A stretch of DNA of 19,516 bases from Actinomycetes bacterium (GTDB lineage Bacteria; Actinomycetota; Actinomycetes; Propionibacteriales; Propionibacteriaceae). The notes beneath the pieces were generated by a model, which was not told where the DNA came from, did no database searches, and worked only from the letters and a program-made list of their open reading frames with translations. The stretch covers positions 1-19,516 of the forward strand of contig JAEWIK010000403.1 of the NCBI GenBank assembly GCA_023387135.1, written 5' to 3'. Each line of letters begins with the position of its first letter. The stretch's first letter is position 1. Positions 15,475-19,516 of the stretch are shown piece after piece. The translations under genes and the position numbers were made by a program.

Positions 15475-16194
15475 TCAGTGCTCGGCGGGCGGGGCGAACG
15501 CCCCGAACGTGACGGCCGCCATGCCGGGGTCGTCGTTCCAGGCCGACACCAGTCGCTGCTTGAGGGTGGCAGCAGCGGCGGCAGGCTCGCTCGCCAGGGT
15601 GATGGCGCTCGAGACGGCGACCCGCCGGGCTCCGGCCTCGAGGACGTCGTCGACATTGGCTGACGTGATGCCGCCCACGGCGAACCACGGCTTGCTGTCG
15701 GGGTCCTGCTGCGGGGCCCTGGCCGCCGCGTAGCTCACCAGGTCGACGCCACCGCCGAGGTGCAGCGCGCTCATCACCGGGCCGATCATGAGGTAGTCGA
15801 CGTCGGGGTCGGCCAGGGCTGCCTCCACCTCGCGGCGGGAGTGGCAGGACCTGCCGATGAGGGCGTGCTCGGGAAGTCCTCGCCGGGCTTGCGACGGCGC
15901 CGTCCCCCGCTCGGAGAGTTGCAGCAGGTCGGCTCCCGCGTCGCTCATGACCTCGGGAGCGTCGTACGCCGCCAGCAGGGCGCGATGCCGTGCCGAGGCC
16001 TTCCGCACGCTCCTGAACCCGTCGGTGAGCTCCGCCGGGTCGGCAGCCGGGTCGCGCAGTTGGACGACGTCCACACCGCCCGCGAGGGCTTCTTCCACGA
16101 AATCGACGAGGTCTGCCTGCTCGTGCCGCAGGTCGGTGATGAGCAGCAGGCGTGCCAGCCGCAGCCGCGTCGCAGTTCCCAACAGAACCGTCAT
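15475..16194 (-). CDS. ThiE-like TIM-barrel protein with degraded active site
   Basis: The 239 residues align with actinobacterial thiamine-phosphate synthase throughout: EEALAGGVDVVQLRD (35 on), ALIGRSCHS (111 on), DVDYLMIGP (131 on), WFAVGGITSANVDDVLEAGARRVAV (170 on). Several key sites are changed. QLRxK is QLRDP (Pro49); NDR is Tyr77-Asp78-Ala79; HLGQxD is QLSERG (92-97), losing a magnesium Asp; and the GP-x-PTxTK phosphate loop is GPVMSALHLGG (138 on), without Thr-Thr-Lys and slightly shortened. It may be a non-thiamine TenI-like or altered enzyme rather than a working ThiE. No thiO, thiS or thiG is beside it. The ATG at 16194 is preceded by TACGCT 6 nt upstream (leaderless pattern); a longer frame to 16335 has no start signals. 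Confidence 0.8.
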   Translation of the reverse strand: MTVLLGTATRLRLARLLLITDLRHEQADLVDFVEEALAGGVDVVQLRDPAADPAELTDGFRSVRKASARHRALLAAYDAPEVMSDAGADLLQLSERGTAPSQARRGLPEHALIGRSCHSRREVEAALADPDVDYLMIGPVMSALHLGGGVDLVSYAAARAPQQDPDSKPWFAVGGITSANVDDVLEAGARRVAVSSAITLASEPAAAAATLKQRLVSAWNDDPGMAAVTFGAFAPPAEH

Positions 16195-16200
16195 CTCCCC

Positions 16201-16206
16201 AGCGTA
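16201..16206 (-). promoter_or_regulatory. -10 hexamer for a leaderless thiE-like transcript
   Basis: On the minus strand TACGCT ends 6 nt before the ATG at 16194. The intervening GGGGAG abuts the start codon and is too close to act as a ribosome-binding site. No clear -35 is visible. Confidence 0.4.
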
Positions 16207-16337
16207 GACGACCCGCTCCGGCTCGGGGCATCCCCCGGGCCATCGGGCAGGCCGGCCGCGAGGACGGGCCGCTCGCGGGCGAGGAATGGGGAAATGCGGG
16301 GACGGCGGGTCTGTTCGCCGATCGCTGTGAGGCAACC

Positions 16338-16343
16338 TACAAT
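16338..16343 (+). promoter_or_regulatory. -10 hexamer of the PASTA-kinase gene
   Basis: TACAAT is the closest match to TATAAT in the 209-bp divergent region between the thiE-like gene and the kinase. TTCGCC lies 18 bp upstream as a weak -35. Transcription from about 16350 would leave a leader of roughly 50 nt. Confidence 0.5.
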
Positions 16344-16403
16344 CGATCCCGCAGGTCTGGACGGCCTCCTTCCCCGACTTGTCCGGAGCCGAAGTTGACG
16401 ACT

Positions 16404-18407
16404 ATGAGCAGCAGCGATGTCCTCGTTGGCCGCGTCCTGGACGGCCGGTACGAGATCGTTCGCAAGCTCGCGCGCGGTGGCATGGCCACCGTCTACGTCG
16501 CGACCGACAGGCGGCTCACCCGTACCGTCGCCGTGAAGGTGATGCACGAGAGCCTCGGCGGGGACGCCGAATTCGTCACCCGCTTCGACAGGGAGGCCAG
16601 GGCTGCGGCCCGGCTCTCGCACCCCAACGTCGTCTCCGTGTTCGACCAGGGCATGGACGGCGGGCGCCCCTACATCGTCATGGAGTACGTCGAAGGCTCG
16701 ACGTTGCGCCACCTCATCACCCGTGAGGCTCCGATGGAGCCGTCGCGCGCCCTCGACCTGCTGCTGCCCGTCATCAACGCCGTGGCAGCTGCCCACGAGG
16801 CGGGCATCATCCACCGCGACCTGAAGCCCGAAAACGTCCTGATCTCCGACCGCGGCCAGACCAAGGTCGCCGACTTCGGGCTCGCCCGGGCGGTCACGGC
16901 GGCGACCGCGACCCAGACGGGGACGCTCATCGGCACCGTCTCCTACATCGCTCCCGAGCTCGTCACGACGGGCAAGGGCGACGCCAGGGTGGACGTGTAC
17001 GCGCTGGGCGTCGTGCTGTTCGAGATGCTGACGGGACGCAAGCCCCACACCGGCGACACCCCCATCCAAGTGGCGTACAGCCACGTGCACAACGAGATCC
17101 CGTCGCCGTCGTCCCAGCTCTCCGGGGGCAGCGGCAGGTCGGGCATCCCGGGTTACCTCGACGCGCTGGTCACCAGCGCCGCCGCGCGCGATCCGCGCAA
17201 CCGTCCGATGGACGCCGGCGTCCTGCTCGACCATGCCAGACAGGCACGCCAGGCGCTGGCGCGGGGCGTGACCGGCGATCCGGCGCTCACGGCGCGGATG
17301 CGCACCACGAGCCTGGACTCGTCCAACCAGATCACCGAACCCGTGCCCGCCGTCGCACCGCTGAGCCCCGTCCCGCAGGTCGACAGGACGGCGACGCTGC
17401 GGTTCACTCCCTCGACGCCCGTGAGCCCCGGCCAACCGCCGGTCGCCGACGGCATGCCCTACTACGACGACGTCGTCGTGGACGCTCCCTCGCCCACCGT
17501 GAAGCGGCTGCAACAGCGACAGCTCAAGCGGCGCCGTCGCGGCGTCGTCCTGCTCGTGCTGCTGCTGGTGCTCGCCGCCGTCGTCGGCACCGGCGCCTGG
17601 TGGATGTTCCAGGGCAGGTTCGTCGACACCCCGAAGTTCGCCGAACTGACCCAGGCCAAGGCCGAGGCCCTCGCCAAGCAGAACGGCCTCGCCATCACCT
17701 TCGACTCCGACTACTCCGAGACTGTCCAGGCCGGGCTGGTGATCCGCACCAACCCCGTGACAGGTGCGCCGATCGTCAGGGGCGGCACCGTCGTGGCGTA
17801 CCTCTCCAAGGGCCCCGAGCGCTACCCGGTGCCCGCGCTCGCCGGGCTGACCCTCGACAAGGCGAAGGCGGCGCTGGCCGAGAACCACCTCGCCACGGGC
17901 GACGTGACCGAGGCCTACAGCGACACAGTCAAGAAGGGCGTCGTCATCAGCGCGTCGCTGAAGGAGGGCGACCAGGTCAAGCGGGACACCCCGGTGGACC
18001 TCCAGCTCTCGAAGGGCCGCGCGCCCGTCGACGTCACCGACTACACGGGCAAGCCGTTCGCCGACGCCAAGGCTCACTACGAGGACGCGGGGCTGAAGGT
18101 GAAGCTGGCCCAGGAGAAGTTCGACGGCAAGGTGGCAGCCGGCTCAGTGATCTCCCAGAACCCCGCGAAGGGCAAGCTCTACCGCGGCGACACCGTCAGC
18201 TTCATCGTGTCCAAGGGCCCCGAGATGGTCAAGGTGCCCTACGTCCGCTGGATGAGCGTCGAGAAGGCGACCAAGACGATGGAGAAGGCGGGCTTCAAGG
18301 TCAAGGTGACCTACATCTCGACGCTGTTCAACGTGGTCGCCTACACCAGCCCCGACAAGGACGCCCTGGCCCCGAAGGGGTCGACTGTCACCCTCTACGT
18401 CGGCTGA
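16404..18407 (+). CDS. Membrane serine/threonine protein kinase with four PASTA domains (PknL/PknB type)
   Basis: A transmembrane Hanks-type kinase that senses cell-wall fragments outside and phosphorylates growth and division proteins inside. The 667 residues contain a kinase domain with glycine loop LARGGMATVYVA (22 on), Lys45 in AVKVM, Glu64, HRDLKPEN (137-144), DFG (157-159), a Thr-rich activation loop (165-178) and APE (183-185). A Pro/Thr-rich juxtamembrane linker (about 275-370) precedes RRRRG and a single membrane helix (380-402). Four PASTA repeats follow, at about 407-471, 473-540, 541-607 and 608-667. A TTG at 16395, three codons upstream, has GGAG 7 nt before it and may be the true start. 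Position beside metF and a prenyl synthase resembles pknL; the repeats resemble PknB, so I leave the symbol blank. Confidence 0.95.
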   Translation: MSSSDVLVGRVLDGRYEIVRKLARGGMATVYVATDRRLTRTVAVKVMHESLGGDAEFVTRFDREARAAARLSHPNVVSVFDQGMDGGRPYIVMEYVEGSTLRHLITREAPMEPSRALDLLLPVINAVAAAHEAGIIHRDLKPENVLISDRGQTKVADFGLARAVTAATATQTGTLIGTVSYIAPELVTTGKGDARVDVYALGVVLFEMLTGRKPHTGDTPIQVAYSHVHNEIPSPSSQLSGGSGRSGIPGYLDALVTSAAARDPRNRPMDAGVLLDHARQARQALARGVTGDPALTARMRTTSLDSSNQITEPVPAVAPLSPVPQVDRTATLRFTPSTPVSPGQPPVADGMPYYDDVVVDAPSPTVKRLQQRQLKRRRRGVVLLVLLLVLAAVVGTGAWWMFQGRFVDTPKFAELTQAKAEALAKQNGLAITFDSDYSETVQAGLVIRTNPVTGAPIVRGGTVVAYLSKGPERYPVPALAGLTLDKAKAALAENHLATGDVTEAYSDTVKKGVVISASLKEGDQVKRDTPVDLQLSKGRAPVDVTDYTGKPFADAKAHYEDAGLKVKLAQEKFDGKVAAGSVISQNPAKGKLYRGDTVSFIVSKGPEMVKVPYVRWMSVEKATKTMEKAGFKVKVTYISTLFNVVAYTSPDKDALAPKGSTVTLYVG

Positions 18408-18414
18408 GGGGCTC

Positions 18415-19062
18415 TCAGCTCCCCGGCGTCCACGCCTTGCCGTCGCGCAGGTCGACGAGCTCGGACGGACCCATCTCGCCGAGCCTGGTGAACGCCAGCG
18501 ACCAGCCCCTCGGGCCCAGCAGTTGCTCGTGGATCAGGAAGCCCTGCGGGGCTCCGACGGCCCTCACGAAGTCGATCGTCTCCTTCATCGCCGCCCACGG
18601 ACCGTAGGCCGGGACGGCGAGCACGTCCACGCCCAGCGGGATCGCCGACAGGCTGTCGCCAGGGTGGAAGAAGGTCGGTTCGCCGACCGCGCCGAACACG
18701 AGGCCCACGTTGCCGATCCGCGGGATGTCCTGGTGGATCACCGCGTGCAGCCCGCCCACCGCCGCCACATGGATGCCCTCCCCCAGGTCGACCTCGGTGT
18801 CGGCGGCCAGCACCTTGGCGCCGGGCAGCTCGACGGTGTCGAGGACCTGGGGCTCGACGTACACGGCGGCCGAGGGATTCGCCGCCAGCAGCGCGGGGAC
18901 GTGCTCGGGGTCGATGTGGTCCGGGTGGAGGTGGGTCACCAGCACGGCGTCGAGATCGGTGAGCCCGTGCCAGGCGTCGGAGAAGTTGCCGGGGTCGACG
19001 AGGATCCGCCGTCCCGCCAACTCGACGAGCACCGCCGAATGCCCAAGATGTGTCAGCTCCAT
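18415..19062 (-). CDS. UlaG-like metallo-beta-lactamase-fold hydrolase
   Basis: A soluble 215-residue hydrolase of the metallo-beta-lactamase fold, closest in layout to the UlaG-like group. It begins MELTHLGHSAVLVELAGRRILVDPG. Metal ligands are visible in order: THLHPDH (His44, His46, Asp48, His49), His106 in VGGLHAV, Asp136 in FHPGDS, and His178 in FLIHEQ. No signal peptide is seen. The substrate cannot be told from sequence; the family includes lactonases and phosphodiesterases. It is convergent with the kinase gene, only 7 bp between stops. TAGGCT on the minus strand ends 6 nt before the ATG, with no ribosome-binding site, so a leaderless message is likely. Confidence 0.88.
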   Translation of the reverse strand: MELTHLGHSAVLVELAGRRILVDPGNFSDAWHGLTDLDAVLVTHLHPDHIDPEHVPALLAANPSAAVYVEPQVLDTVELPGAKVLAADTEVDLGEGIHVAAVGGLHAVIHQDIPRIGNVGLVFGAVGEPTFFHPGDSLSAIPLGVDVLAVPAYGPWAAMKETIDFVRAVGAPQGFLIHEQLLGPRGWSLAFTRLGEMGPSELVDLRDGKAWTPGS

Positions 19063-19068
19063 GGACCG

Positions 19069-19074
19069 AGCCTA
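19069..19074 (-). promoter_or_regulatory. -10 hexamer for a leaderless metallo-hydrolase transcript
   Basis: Minus-strand TAGGCT ends 6 nt before the ATG at 19062. It is the same hexamer as the prenyl-synthase -10 candidate. No Shine-Dalgarno lies between, and no -35 is convincing. Confidence 0.45.
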
Positions 19075-19080
19075 GTGTCC

Positions 19081-19095
19081 CCCGCCACGGGCGGG
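19081..19095. terminator. Short hairpin downstream of the dehydroquinase gene
   Basis: CCCGCC (19081-19086) and GGCGGG (19090-19095) pair perfectly over a 3-nt loop, 58 bp after the dehydroquinase stop and just upstream of the metallo-hydrolase promoter. It could end dehydroquinase transcription, but there is no T tract. Confidence 0.3.
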
Positions 19096-19133
19096 TCCGG
19101 CGTGCACCGGCCGCGGCGCCAGTGACGACCGCC

Positions 19134-19163
19134 GCTCGCTGGACGACAGCTCGCTAGACGACA
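19134..19163. repeat. 15-bp tandem duplication across the dehydroquinase stop codon
   Basis: Two adjacent 15-bp units (19134-19148 and 19149-19163) differ at one base, G or A in the eighth position. The A in the second unit makes the TAG stop of the minus-strand gene; the first unit has CAG at the equivalent place. The unit is a multiple of three, so the duplication is in frame. Confidence 0.75.
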
Positions 19164-19516
19164 GCCGGCTGGCCGTCGGCCTCGGGCGGCGAGAGCCGCT
19201 GGATCGCGTAGTCCATCGCGAGGTGGTAGCCGTGCGTGCCGAAGCCGAACAGCACGCCGGTCGCCAGTTCTGAGAGGTAGGAGTGCTTCCTGAACTCCTC
19301 GCGGGCGTGGATGTTCGAGATGTGCACCTCGACGAACGGGACGGGAATCGCGGCGAACGCGTCGCGCAGCGCTATCGAGGTGTGGGTGAACGCTCCGGGG
19401 TTGATGATGATGAACCGCGTGCCGTCGCCGGCCGCCTCGTGCAGGCGATCGATGATCGCCCCTTCGTGGTTGCTCTGGAAGGTGTCGACAGACAGTCCGG
19501 CCGCCGCACCCTGAGC
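19154..19516 (-). CDS. aroQ: Type II 3-dehydroquinate dehydratase (partial, 5' end outside the window)
   Basis: Dehydrates 3-dehydroquinate to 3-dehydroshikimate in the shikimate pathway, as a dodecamer of flavodoxin-like subunits. The last 120 residues are visible: [16 protein letters not shown], then [19 protein letters not shown], then [19 protein letters not shown], and [15 protein letters not shown]. The conserved Asn and His of these motifs bind substrate and act as the general acid. The catalytic Tyr and Arg near the N-terminus lie beyond the right edge. The C-terminus ends with ADGQPAVV, inside a 15-bp tandem duplication. An aromatic-synthesis gene close to pknL also fits the mycobacterial neighbourhood, though there it is a DAHP synthase. 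Confidence 0.95.
   Translation of the reverse strand, partial: AQGAAAGLSVDTFQSNHEGAIIDRLHEAAGDGTRFIIINPGAFTHTSIALRDAFAAIPVPFVEVHISNIHAREEFRKHSYLSELATGVLFGFGTHGYHLAMDYAIQRLSPPEADGQPAVV

Noticed and set aside
16195..16335. A longer N-terminus for the ThiE-like protein.
   Set aside because: The extra residues are Pro/Arg-rich without ThiE similarity, and a -10 candidate lies inside them, 6 nt before the ATG at 16194.

Overview
The window is chromosomal DNA from a high-GC actinobacterium. Codon third positions are almost all G or C, the ribosomal proteins look actinobacterial, L17 carries a long Ala/Lys/Glu tail, HutH has a Cys-Ser-Gly MIO triad, and a metF / prenyl synthase / thiE-like / PASTA-kinase block resembles the metF-idsA2-pknL neighbourhood of mycobacteria and the metF-thiE region of streptomycetes. 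A propionibacterial-type organism is my guess, at low confidence. I see no mobile element, CRISPR array, tRNA or rRNA.

Layout. (1) 1-77: tail of an unidentified plus-strand gene, then a strong hairpin that can terminate both convergent transcripts. (2) 156-4136, minus strand: the alpha operon, infA-rpmJ-rpsM-rpsK-rpsD-rpoA-rplQ, with a promoter upstream of infA. Two non-coding stretches stand out: a 334-bp rpmJ-rpsM gap packed with hairpins, and a perfect 10-bp inverted repeat between rpsD and rpoA. (3) 4392-6578, plus strand: a HelD/HelR-type RNA-polymerase helicase transcribed divergently from the alpha operon. (4) 6674-13335, plus strand: a tightly coupled histidine-utilisation operon, hutH-hutU-M20 amidase-hutF-hutI. 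Its junctions are 4-base start/stop overlaps or a 2-base gap. Together the genes take histidine through urocanate, imidazolonepropionate and formiminoglutamate to N-formylglutamate. No canonical hutG is present; the M20 amidase is the obvious candidate for the last deformylation. HutF seems to have lost both halves of its small beta-sandwich domain. (5) 13408-15463, plus strand: metF and a long-chain polyprenyl diphosphate synthase. (6) 15475-16194, minus strand: a ThiE-like protein that has lost most signature residues. (7) 16404-18407, plus strand: a membrane Ser/Thr kinase with four PASTA domains (PknL/PknB type). (8) Minus strand: an UlaG-like metallo-hydrolase and the 3' part of a type II dehydroquinase, cut by the window end.

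The main novelty candidates are the M20 enzyme filling the hutG gap, the pared-down HutF, the degenerate ThiE, the structured rpmJ-rpsM leader, the RNAP helicase next to the RNAP alpha operon, and a recurring leaderless layout in which a TANNNT -10 hexamer sits 6-7 nt before the start codon without a usable Shine-Dalgarno. All function calls rest on motif recognition by eye; no search was run.
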